This document shows positions 1 to 6,758 of a stretch of 14,282 nucleotides of DNA, one piece after another. A program made the position numbers and the translations under genes. The notes below the pieces were generated by a model. It had not been told where the DNA came from. It did no database searches and saw only the letters and a program-made list of their open reading frames with translations. The DNA comes from Oligosphaeraceae bacterium. Lineage in GTDB: Bacteria; Verrucomicrobiota; Lentisphaeria; Oligosphaerales; Oligosphaeraceae. Each line of letters opens with the position of its first letter. Positions within the stretch are counted from its first letter, which is position 1. Location of the stretch: contig JAAYYJ010000127.1 of assembly GCA_012515455.1 (NCBI GenBank), positions 1 to 14,282 on the forward strand. Reading direction: 5' to 3'.

Positions 1-129
1 CGCGCGCGTCCTAATTAGGGTTGGGGGTCCCCCCAATCGGTGGGGTGGGCCCACCGCTAGAATCAAGGGCACGGGGAAAAAATTAGTGCTTTGGTCGATT
101 TTGTCAAGGCACAAATCGGCAATTGCATA
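1..129. other. Non-coding stretch with two adjacent GC-rich hairpins
   Basis: I see no gene here. There are two back-to-back inverted repeats. TTGGGGG (21-27) faces CCCCCAA (30-36) across two bases. CGGTGGG (38-44) faces CCCACCG (50-56) across five bases, and it contains the 12-base palindrome GGTGGGCCCACC. Neither is followed by a T tract on the + strand, so they are not a standard intrinsic terminator. They could still mark the 3' end of a gene lying left of the window. The 8-mer CAATTGCA, which recurs elsewhere in the window, sits at 120-127. Confidence 0.45.
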
Positions 130-496
130 CAAATACCTTGTTTCCGGACAGCTGCTTCTCAGTAAAGGACCAAAAATCCCAGCCGCGGGAGCTGGTGAGA
201 TCGGGTCGTAATCAGGATCTCAGTTGGGTATCCTAAATCGCCTGCAGGGGGGGCAAATGCTTTGTTTCAGGACAACTGCTTCCCAGTAAAAGGACCAAGA
301 ATCCCAGCCGCGGGAGCTGGTGAGATCGGGTCGTAATCAGGATCTCAGCTGGGTATCCTAAATCGCCTGCAGGGGGCAAATACTTTGTTCCCGGACAACT
401 GCTGCCCAGTAAAGGACCAAGACCCAGCCGCGGGGGCTGGTGAGATGGGATCAGAACTCGCATTTCAGCAGGGGATACTAGATCTCCTGCAGGGGG
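130..496. repeat. Tandem array of three ~123-bp units with conserved hairpins
   Basis: Three head-to-tail copies occupy 130-253, 254-376 and 377-496 (124, 123 and 120 bp). Each begins with a CAAAT(A/G)C-like start and ends in CCTGCAGGGGG. Copies 1 and 2 are nearly identical; copy 3 has diverged. Each unit carries a stem CCAGC/GCTGG around a seven-base loop (179-195, 304-320, 424-440). This is followed at once by a seven-base-pair stem, TGAGATC/GATCTCA in copies 1 and 2, around a 13-base loop (196-222, 321-347, 441-467). In copy 3 the inner stem reads GAGATG/CATTTC, so the closing C-G pair is swapped to G-C. The units resemble structured intergenic repeats. Their open frames arise because the period is close to a multiple of three. 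I do not recognise the family. Confidence 0.9.
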
Positions 497-552
497 CAAC
501 TACAATCTCTGCTTCCGGTGCAAACCAAGTCATGCCGGGGGCAACCGAAACA

Positions 553-735
553 GCGCCTCTTCGTCAGCAAACCCGCACCAATCGGGGTCAAGCGAAAACT
601 GCGTCTCTGCGGGAACAAACCCGCGCCAACCGGGGCCAAGCGAAAACTTCGCCTCTGCGGTAACAATCCAGCACCAATCGGGGCCAAGCGAAAACTGCGC
701 CTCTGCGGGGACAAACCCGCACCAATCTTCGCACC
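553..735. repeat. Tandem array of 48-bp units (about 3.8 copies)
   Basis: Exact 48-base periodicity is seen at 553-600, 601-648 and 649-696, with a truncated fourth unit at 697 to about 735. The shared core is CGGGGCCAAGCGAAAACT followed by a CTCTGCGG box. Copies 2 and 4 can fold a GCGGG/CCCGC hairpin around six bases (609-624 and 705-720); in copies 1 and 3 this stem is degenerate. The array is unrelated in sequence to the 123-bp array before it. The 56 bases between the arrays (497-552) contain only a weakly similar fragment of the first unit. The period of 16 codons keeps frames open on both strands, giving Arg-rich 16-residue repeats that have no credible start or ribosome-binding site. 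Confidence 0.9.
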
Positions 736-786
736 TTAACTAATAATTACGGTTCCCGATTTCAGTCACCAACCCAGGAGAAAGAG

Positions 787-2043
787 ATGCAGAAGTGTAA
801 GTACGGCATTGATGAATTGATGGAAGTCATGGATGTGTTCAACGTCCCGGCTCCGGCGGCGGCGCAAATCCGGGCCATTCTCTCGGCCCAGAATCCCGAG
901 CCCAATGCCGGGGTGTTTTTCCGCTACTACAATCCGCGCAGCAAGACCGAGGAATTCGAGCGCTGTTTTGCGGCCCATTTGGGCTCCCGCCACGCTCTGG
1001 CGGTCAATTCCGGCACCAGCGCCCTGATTGCCTCGCTGGTCGCGGCCGGTGTCGGGCCCGGTGACGAGGTCATCCTCCCTGCCTATACGTTCTTTGCCTC
1101 GGTGTCGGCGGTGGTGGTAGCCAAGGCTATCCCGGTGATCGTCGATATCGATGAATCGCTGACGCTTTCTCCCCAAGCCTTTGAGAAGGCCATTACGCCG
1201 CGCACCAAGGCAGTGCTGCCAGTGCACATGCTCGGCCTGCCGGCCCGCATGGATGTCATTGTTGATATCGCCCGCAAGCACAACTTGCTGGTGATTGAGG
1301 ACGCGGCCCAGGCCTGCGGCGGCAGCTACCAGGGCAAATATCTGGGCACCTGGGGCGATTTCGGCTGCATCAGCCTGGATGCGTACAAGGTCATCGGTGC
1401 GGGTGAGGGCGGGGTGGTGCTGACCGACTCGGACTGGTATTGCATGCGGGCCCAGAGCTACCATGACACAGCCGCCTGCTGGCGCCCGGACCGCTTCGGC
1501 AAGGAACGCCAGCCCGGCGAGCTGTTCTGCGGCGAGAACTACCGGATGAGCGAGCTCGCTTCGGCGGTGGCACTGGCGCAATTACGCAAACTGGACTGGA
1601 TCATCAGCTCCTGCCGGCGGAACTGCAGTCTCATCCGGGCGAACTGCCCGCTGCCTGCAGGGGTGAAATGGCTGGAATGCGCTGATCCAGATGGCATTTG
1701 CGGCTATACCCTGCCGTTGCTTTTCGCGGACAAGGAGTTCTCTTTCCGGGCCCAGAATGCGAAAATTGTGGGCGGCAATGCCGGTGATGCCACGCGGGGG
1801 GTGCGGAACTGGCATATGGCCTGGCATTGGGAGCACATCCTGGAACAGAAGACGGCCACGGCCGAGGGCTGCCCGTTCCAGTGTCCGCTGGCCAACGCGG
1901 TGCCGCGCTACCATGCCGACTCCTGGCAGCAGAGCCGCGACATCATTCATCGGATGGGGACAATCAGCGTGAGCCCACACCTGACTGCGGACGAATGCAA
2001 GGACCTCGGGGCCAAAATCAGCGCCGGCCTGGCGCATTGCTGA
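787..2043 (+). CDS. DegT/DnrJ/EryC1/StrS family PLP-dependent aminotransferase
   Basis: This 418-residue, fold-type-I PLP enzyme is of normal family length. The family transfers an amino group, usually from glutamate, to a keto- or aldo-sugar or a cyclitol. Visible landmarks are the phosphate-binding GTS at 76-78, the cofactor-pairing aspartate D172 in VIEDAAQACGG, and the Schiff-base lysine K201 in SLDAYK, followed by the typical GEGG turn. The start is well supported by AGGAG at 776-780, six bases before the ATG. The amidohydrolase gene follows on the same strand after 57 bp, so the two are probably co-transcribed. The sugar-nucleotide or glycosyltransferase genes that usually accompany DegT enzymes are absent. 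The substrate is therefore open and may be catabolic rather than a surface-polysaccharide precursor. A promoter is not obvious; an AT-rich TAATAATTA lies at 741-749. Confidence 0.9.
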   Translation: MQKCKYGIDELMEVMDVFNVPAPAAAQIRAILSAQNPEPNAGVFFRYYNPRSKTEEFERCFAAHLGSRHALAVNSGTSALIASLVAAGVGPGDEVILPAYTFFASVSAVVVAKAIPVIVDIDESLTLSPQAFEKAITPRTKAVLPVHMLGLPARMDVIVDIARKHNLLVIEDAAQACGGSYQGKYLGTWGDFGCISLDAYKVIGAGEGGVVLTDSDWYCMRAQSYHDTAACWRPDRFGKERQPGELFCGENYRMSELASAVALAQLRKLDWIISSCRRNCSLIRANCPLPAGVKWLECADPDGICGYTLPLLFADKEFSFRAQNAKIVGGNAGDATRGVRNWHMAWHWEHILEQKTATAEGCPFQCPLANAVPRYHADSWQQSRDIIHRMGTISVSPHLTADECKDLGAKISAGLAHC

Positions 2044-2100
2044 GCGCAGTGCCGGGCTGGATTCAGGATCAGTGCCAACCCGCAATCACAAGGAGCTCCA

Positions 2101-3693
2101 ATGCAGTACTTCGCACTAAATCCCATGATCGGCTACGGGGCGTACGCCCGCCCGGATTTCCCCCGGGCCAAGGATTTGCTGGCTCACCTCGACTACTTGT
2201 GCATTGACCGCTGCCTGGTGTCGTCCACCGAGGCCCGCGATGCCACGCCCTTGCACGGGAACCGGAAACTGCTGGAGGAGATCGCGCCCTGGCCAGAGCG
2301 GCTCTATCCGGCTTTCGTGATCACCCCGGCGGATTTCTTCATTGAGGCCAGCCGGCAGTGGCTGCTGGAACAGACCCGCGCCGGTCGCAAGGCTTTCCGG
2401 GTCTGCCCGGCGATCTCGCGTTTTCCCTTGCGCCAGATCGAGCGGCTGCTGGCGGAATTGGCGCCCTGCCAGCCGTTGCTGCTGCTTGATTTCCGGGGCA
2501 GCAATGACCCGCTGCTGTTTCGCGATCTGGAATACCTGGCCCAGAAATATCCCGCGGTCAATTTCGTCATCTGCCAGCAGATGTGGCCATCCTTTGGAGC
2601 CATCCTGGATATCCTCTGGCGCTGCCGGAATATCTTCCTGGACCTCTCCTGGCTGCACATGCGCCAGGCCATTGAGCTGGTCAAGGAGCAGTTCGGTTGT
2701 GAACGGCTGCTGTTCGGCATTGGCTACCAGACCCATTATGGCGCTGCCATCGGCGCCCTGGCCCATGCTCAACTGACTGAAGCGGAACGGGAGATGATTG
2801 CACACGGAAACCTGGAACGGCTGCTGCAGTTACCCCCTCTGCGCAAGAAGCTGGCCGCTGAGAGTCCGCTGCTGGCCCGCAAACCACTGTGGGATGCTTT
2901 CCGGCGGGGGCTGCCGCTGCCACTGCCGGTAATTGATGCGCATGCGCACGACAGCGCCGCCAACCGGGGCTGGTACAACCGGGACATCGAACCGGGCCGG
3001 ATACTCAGCGCATTGCTGCCGGACATTGATAAGCACGGCGTGGAACGGATTATCATGTCTTCCGAACAGGCGCTGTTCAGCGAGCCCCTGGACGGTAACC
3101 GGGCCCTGGAGCAGGAAGCCCGGAAATTCCCCGGGCGTTTCTCGGGCTATTTTGTCTTCAATCCCCTCTACGCGGACAAAATCACTGTCCCGGTGCTGGA
3201 CAAATTCTTCCGGCGGGCTTTCTTTGTCGGCTTCAAGCTGCTGCCGGCCTACTGGGCCATCCCCCTGACTGACCCGCGCTATTGCCGGGTCTGGGAATAC
3301 GCAGACCGGTACGCCTTGCCGATACTCATCCATACCTGGGGCGATGTCGCCGCCCTGGCAGAAATCGCTCCGAAATATCCCCGCGCGGCCTTCCTGCTCG
3401 GGCATTCCGGCGGCAGTGACGGTGGCCGACGGCAGTGCCAAGAAATCGCCGCTGCGGCTGCCAACACCTATTTCGAGTTCTGCGGGACCTTCTGTTCGAC
3501 TTTGCCCTGGCAGGACAGCATTGCGCGCTTCGGCAGTGAGCGCTTTGTCTTCGGTTCGGATTTTGCCGCCCATAACCAGGCTTGGGAGCTCTCCTGCTTC
3601 CTGTCCATACCTCTGCCGGACAAGGTCCTGCAGCCGATTCTGGGGCAAAACATCCGGCGTCTGCTGCAGCGCCGTCTTCAGTTCTCCCCGTAG
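2101..3693 (+). CDS. Tandem amidohydrolase: degenerate N-terminal domain fused to an intact PF04909-type domain
   Basis: The 530 residues are about twice the length of one amidohydrolase-2 barrel and read as two related domains. The C-terminal half (about 276-530) keeps the metal and catalytic set: H281 and H283 in DAHAHD, H411 in LIHTWG, H435 in LLGHSGG and D487 in FVFGSDF. The N-terminal half (about 1-245) has the same layout and ends in LLFGIG then NLERLL. Each ligand position is replaced: NPM for HxH near residues 7-9, a DFRG strand near 130, QQ at 159-160, and I207-G208 where Ser-Asp is expected. It is probably a non-catalytic pseudo-domain. The family hydrolyses lactones or amides, or decarboxylates; the substrate here is unknown. 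AGGAG at 2091-2095 fixes the start. The 3' end overlaps the convergent minus-strand amidohydrolase gene by 16 bp. Confidence 0.85.
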   Translation: MQYFALNPMIGYGAYARPDFPRAKDLLAHLDYLCIDRCLVSSTEARDATPLHGNRKLLEEIAPWPERLYPAFVITPADFFIEASRQWLLEQTRAGRKAFRVCPAISRFPLRQIERLLAELAPCQPLLLLDFRGSNDPLLFRDLEYLAQKYPAVNFVICQQMWPSFGAILDILWRCRNIFLDLSWLHMRQAIELVKEQFGCERLLFGIGYQTHYGAAIGALAHAQLTEAEREMIAHGNLERLLQLPPLRKKLAAESPLLARKPLWDAFRRGLPLPLPVIDAHAHDSAANRGWYNRDIEPGRILSALLPDIDKHGVERIIMSSEQALFSEPLDGNRALEQEARKFPGRFSGYFVFNPLYADKITVPVLDKFFRRAFFVGFKLLPAYWAIPLTDPRYCRVWEYADRYALPILIHTWGDVAALAEIAPKYPRAAFLLGHSGGSDGGRRQCQEIAAAAANTYFEFCGTFCSTLPWQDSIARFGSERFVFGSDFAAHNQAWELSCFLSIPLPDKVLQPILGQNIRRLLQRRLQFSP

Positions 3694-4703
3694 AGCCTGC
3701 GGGCTGTCCGCTGGAACAGCTCGAAGGCATTCTGGTAGAGCAGATTCTGCCGCTCGGTGCGATTCAGGCCGAGCTGCAGGATGGCCCGTAGCTGCTCATA
3801 GAAGAAGGGTGCGAAGCGCACCACCTGTTCGCTGTCGTAGATGGCGCTGCCGATGCGGAAATCCTCACCCATGAGATACGCGTACTGGTGGTTGACTTCC
3901 ACCGATTTGCCATGCAGCCAGGCGATCGGGGCATCGGAACCGAAGATGATGCGCTGGCGCGGGAAGTGCTCCAGGGTGTATGCCAGCACGCCCTGATGAT
4001 TTACCATCGCGGTATCCAGCCAGGCATTCGGGCACTGGGCCAGGTCCTTGAGGTTCCCTACGATATTCTGCATATAATACGCCCGACCGATGTGGGCGAA
4101 GATGAATTGCCCGCCCGGGCATTTCTCACAGAGCTCGACCATCTGCCGCTGATTCAGGGGGTCCGCCAGCCGTCCCGGCCGGGGGATGTGCACCACACAG
4201 AGTAGCCCGGCGGCGTCGATGTACTCCAGCTGAGCCGGAGAAAAAAACTCCGCCAGCTGCGCCTCCCGGATCGGCTTGCCGGCGGCTGCGGCCGCCAGAT
4301 TCGGGTAGGGCTTGAAACCGACCAGGCGGTTTTGCTCGATCAGCGGGCTCAGTTCCGCCACGCTGTCATCCGGTCCCAGCAATGCCATCCCGAAGACGTT
4401 GCGGTTGTCGACTGCCAGCGCGGCGGCGGCAGCCCGGTCGGCTTGCGGGTCAGGAGTGGCGAAGCAATTGCATTTCACCTCGATGCCGGGCAGCAGATCG
4501 CGGTACATCTGACGGCAGAATTCCAGGCGGTGCTCGCCGCCGAATTTCGCATAGCAGCTTTTTTCGGGCGGGCGGTACTCCGGCGGGAAGATCTCTTTTT
4601 TGAACACGTGCACGTGGCTGTCGAAAATCTGTCCGGGCAGGCGCCCCAGGAATTCCTCCCGGAAAATGGCCCGGTCCTCGGTTGAGACATTGGGGTAGAT
4701 CAT
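3678..4703 (-). CDS. Amidohydrolase (PF04909 / amidohydrolase-2 type)
   Basis: This 341-residue single-domain TIM-barrel metal hydrolase has a full ligand set: H30 and H32 in FDSHVHVF, H172 in VVHIPRP, H204 in FIFAHIGRAY and D257 in IIFGSDAP. No signal peptide is visible, so it should act in the cytoplasm. Members act as sugar or aromatic lactonases, decarboxylases or amide hydrolases. Next to a sugar kinase and a dehydrogenase, a sugar-lactonase role is a reasonable but unproven guess. The start ATG overlaps the stop of the upstream kinase gene as ATGA (4700-4703), and a minus-strand AAGGAG (4711-4716) lies seven bases upstream. The two genes are thus likely translationally coupled. Its closest relative in the window should be the double amidohydrolase on the facing strand, with which it shares a 16-bp convergent 3' overlap. 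Confidence 0.87.
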   Translation of the reverse strand: MIYPNVSTEDRAIFREEFLGRLPGQIFDSHVHVFKKEIFPPEYRPPEKSCYAKFGGEHRLEFCRQMYRDLLPGIEVKCNCFATPDPQADRAAAAALAVDNRNVFGMALLGPDDSVAELSPLIEQNRLVGFKPYPNLAAAAAGKPIREAQLAEFFSPAQLEYIDAAGLLCVVHIPRPGRLADPLNQRQMVELCEKCPGGQFIFAHIGRAYYMQNIVGNLKDLAQCPNAWLDTAMVNHQGVLAYTLEHFPRQRIIFGSDAPIAWLHGKSVEVNHQYAYLMGEDFRIGSAIYDSEQVVRFAPFFYEQLRAILQLGLNRTERQNLLYQNAFELFQRTARRLYGEN

Positions 4704-5902
4704 GGTTGTGCTCCTTGTGCGGCCAAAAGGGCGGCACCGACCGCCCCGGCTTCTTTGGAATATTCAGAGATGACGATTTCGGCGGAGAGGACCTCCCCGG
4801 CCACTGCCCGCCAGCCGGCACCCTCGGACGGCCCGCCCACCATGGCCAGGCGCCGGACCGGGCGGTCCCCCAGCAGCGCCTGAAAACGCCGGAAGGTCTC
4901 CTGCATCAGTTGCCGGGCCGGGCCCTCGCCGGCGCAGGCCGCAGCATTGAAAAGTTCGTACCGCTGGTCGTCAGAACCGAAATGGGCGCAAATCCACTCT
5001 TCCAGTTCCACCCCGATTTTGCTCAGTGCGACCATGCTGCCCCAGGGGCCGCCTTGGTCGCGCAGAAATGGATCGAGCAGATGCCCGGGCCGCACCGTCC
5101 GGGTGTTCCGGGGTTGGAAACCGACCCAGGACGAGCCGCAGGAGAGCAGCAATTCGCCCTCCTGCAGGACCTGCACCGCCCGGGCAGCGCAGGGATGATC
5201 GAAGGAGCCGCTGACCACCGCAGTGCTGCTGCTCAGCCCCGGTCCGCAGAGCTCGGAGCGCAGGTACCCGATCCGGGTGCCGCTGGGGCAGAGTGGCGAG
5301 AGCTGCTGTTCCCCGATGCCCAGCAGCTGCAGGAAATCCCGATGGTAACAGCGGTTTTTCTGATCCTGCAGGAATGACGGCGTGGCGGAGGAGTAGTCCA
5401 GAGCCCAATTTCCGCAGAGACGGTATTGCACCCAGTCGTTGTTCATGCAGTAATGGCTGTTAGGGCCGAACAGCTGCGGCTGATGCTCCTTGAGCCAGAG
5501 CAGATGGGCGAGGGTGAAGCCGCCGTTCCAGGGCCAGCCGACGAGGTCATGGAGGTCCGGGCAGGGCGCAGGGAGTTTCCGGCGGTCCAGCCACGAGATG
5601 ATCGGGCTTTTGGCCTGCCCCTCGGCAGTGCATACCAGGGTGTTGCCAGAAGCCGCACAGCAGGCGATGGCGCGGACCGGGGCGGGGGACTGCGCGGCCA
5701 GACTCGCAATCAGGCCCCAGGTGTCCTGCCAGTATGACTCCGGGGCGATCTCATCCCGGCCGTCCGGTGTCCGCAGATGGCGGACCGGGCAGCTGCCGCG
5801 GGCGAGCACGGCGTTGCGGTTGCGGCAATAGAGTACGCCTTTGCTGGCGCTGGTCCCCAGGTCCAGCCCGATATAGTACGGCGCGGTGGTGACAGGCATC
5901 AT
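4700..5902 (-). CDS. FGGY-family carbohydrate kinase, unusually short
   Basis: This is an ATP-dependent kinase of the xylulokinase/gluconokinase superfamily, expected to phosphorylate a ketose, polyol or sugar acid in the cytoplasm. Domain I is complete: the phosphate-binding loop GLDLGTSASKG at 12-22, SWLDRR at 103-108, and the candidate catalytic base D235 in SGSFDHP, close to the usual position near 233. Domain II has the adenosine-site motif VGGPSEGAGW (355-364) and the C-terminal helix GAVGAALLA. At 400 residues it is roughly 90-100 shorter than usual. The block with the common L-x-GER-P...ARG signature, expected between about 300 and 325, is missing. The start is ATG ATG; a minus-strand GGGAG (5906-5910) is better spaced for the second, which would end the gene at 5899. 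It is first in a two-gene minus-strand operon. Confidence 0.85.
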   Translation of the reverse strand: MMPVTTAPYYIGLDLGTSASKGVLYCRNRNAVLARGSCPVRHLRTPDGRDEIAPESYWQDTWGLIASLAAQSPAPVRAIACCAASGNTLVCTAEGQAKSPIISWLDRRKLPAPCPDLHDLVGWPWNGGFTLAHLLWLKEHQPQLFGPNSHYCMNNDWVQYRLCGNWALDYSSATPSFLQDQKNRCYHRDFLQLLGIGEQQLSPLCPSGTRIGYLRSELCGPGLSSSTAVVSGSFDHPCAARAVQVLQEGELLLSCGSSWVGFQPRNTRTVRPGHLLDPFLRDQGGPWGSMVALSKIGVELEEWICAHFGSDDQRYELFNAAACAGEGPARQLMQETFRRFQALLGDRPVRRLAMVGGPSEGAGWRAVAGEVLSAEIVISEYSKEAGAVGAALLAAQGAQP

Positions 5903-5912
5903 TATCTCCCAA

Positions 5913-5940
5913 TTGCATTTTCTCCGGCGGGCCTTATGTT
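5913..5940 (+). promoter_or_regulatory. Candidate promoter for the SDR gene in the divergent kinase/SDR spacer
   Basis: The 88-bp spacer 5903-5990 must hold start signals for both divergent genes. On + a TTGCAT (5913-5918) and a TATGTT (5935-5940) are separated by 16 bases, a moderate match to a sigma-70-type promoter. The -35-like box overlaps the recurring CAATTGCA 8-mer (5910-5917), so a regulator bound there could act on both directions. I did not find a convincing minus-strand promoter. This is inference from motif match only. Confidence 0.35.
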
Positions 5941-5990
5941 ATTCCCGCAGCAAGATGCAGGATTCACAACTGATGAAAAAAGGAGTATCC

Positions 5991-6731
5991 ATGGACTGGC
6001 AAGGAAAGACTGCTCTGGTTACCGGCGGCTCACAGGGCATCGGCAAGGTCATCGCTCTGAGTCTGGGGCGGGTCGGCTGCCGGGTGGTGGTCAATTGCGC
6101 CAATCATCTCGATAAGGCGGAAAGCGTGGCCGCGGAAATCCGCGCCGCCGGCGGCAGCGCCAGCGCCTGGCGCTGCAATGTCGCGGATGAGGCTATGGTC
6201 AAGCAGATGTTCCAAGAACTGGCACCGGTCGATATCCTGGTTAACAATGCCCGGCTGGACCCCTGGCGGCGCCGGGCGGAGATGAGCGAGGGCGACTGGT
6301 GGGATCAGGTCATGGAGGTCAATCTGAAGGGGGCCTTCCTCTGCTCGCTGGAGCTGTTCCAGCAGGCCCGGGAACGCGGCTGGGGCAGGATCATCAATGT
6401 CTCCTCGGTGCGGGCGTTCCGGCCGGCGGAGATGAACATGATTGCCTACGGGGTCTCGAAGTTGGGCATGCACGGGCTGACCCGGGCCTTCGCCGAGAAT
6501 GGCGCGCCCTACGGCATTACGGCCAACACCATCGCCCCCGGGATGGTGATTACCGAGAATATCAACCTGCGCCTGAGCCCGGAAAAATATCAGCAGGAGA
6601 GCGCGGCCATCCCCTTGGGCCGCGGGGCCACTTCCGAAGAGATTGCTGAAGCGGTGCTGTTCGCTATCAGCAATTCCTACCTGACCGGCGAGACCATCAA
6701 CATCAATGGCGGGATGTACTATGCGCCCTGA
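5991..6731 (+). CDS. SDR-family NAD(P)-dependent oxidoreductase
   Basis: A classical short-chain dehydrogenase of 246 residues, the normal length. It has the cofactor loop TGGSQGIG (11-18), NNAR at 85-88 where NNAG is usual, serines S138-S139 in NVSSVRA, and the catalytic Y153-x-x-x-K157. A C-terminal TGETININGG strand resembles FabG and sugar-dehydrogenase relatives. The family oxidises or reduces alcohol/keto groups on sugars, polyols, steroids or acyl chains. The frame is open back to 5886, but the ATG at 5991 is chosen because AGGAG (5981-5985) lies five bases upstream and the conserved fold begins at once. It diverges from the kinase operon and ends 27 bp before the convergent cupin gene. 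A role as a sugar or polyol dehydrogenase fits the neighbours but is not shown by the sequence. Confidence 0.9.
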   Translation: MDWQGKTALVTGGSQGIGKVIALSLGRVGCRVVVNCANHLDKAESVAAEIRAAGGSASAWRCNVADEAMVKQMFQELAPVDILVNNARLDPWRRRAEMSEGDWWDQVMEVNLKGAFLCSLELFQQARERGWGRIINVSSVRAFRPAEMNMIAYGVSKLGMHGLTRAFAENGAPYGITANTIAPGMVITENINLRLSPEKYQQESAAIPLGRGATSEEIAEAVLFAISNSYLTGETININGGMYYAP

Positions 6732-6758
6732 AGGACCTGCGCTGGCGCTGGAAGCGGC

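Noticed and set aside
233..499. Minus-strand open frame across the 123-bp array
   Set aside because: The product is simply the 41-residue translation of the DNA repeat. It has no ribosome-binding site, and the frame is open because the period is near a multiple of three.
130..735. Possible CRISPR array
   Set aside because: The units are contiguous tandem repeats of 123 and 48 bp without unique spacers between short direct repeats, and no cas gene is present.
385..739. Overlapping + and - open frames giving Arg-rich 16-residue repeats
   Set aside because: They arise from the 48-bp periodicity on both strands. No credible start signals or recognisable domain; treated as repeat DNA.
766..1581. 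Long antisense frame opposite the DegT gene
   Set aside because: High GC content keeps antisense frames open. The + strand product has the full PLP-enzyme motif set.
2830..3648. Long antisense frame opposite the double amidohydrolase
   Set aside because: No domain resemblance; the + strand has conserved metal ligands in this region.
5886..5990. N-terminal extension of the SDR by 35 residues
   Set aside because: It overlaps the kinase start region and has no ribosome-binding site; ATG 5991 has AGGAG at good spacing and begins the normal SDR fold.
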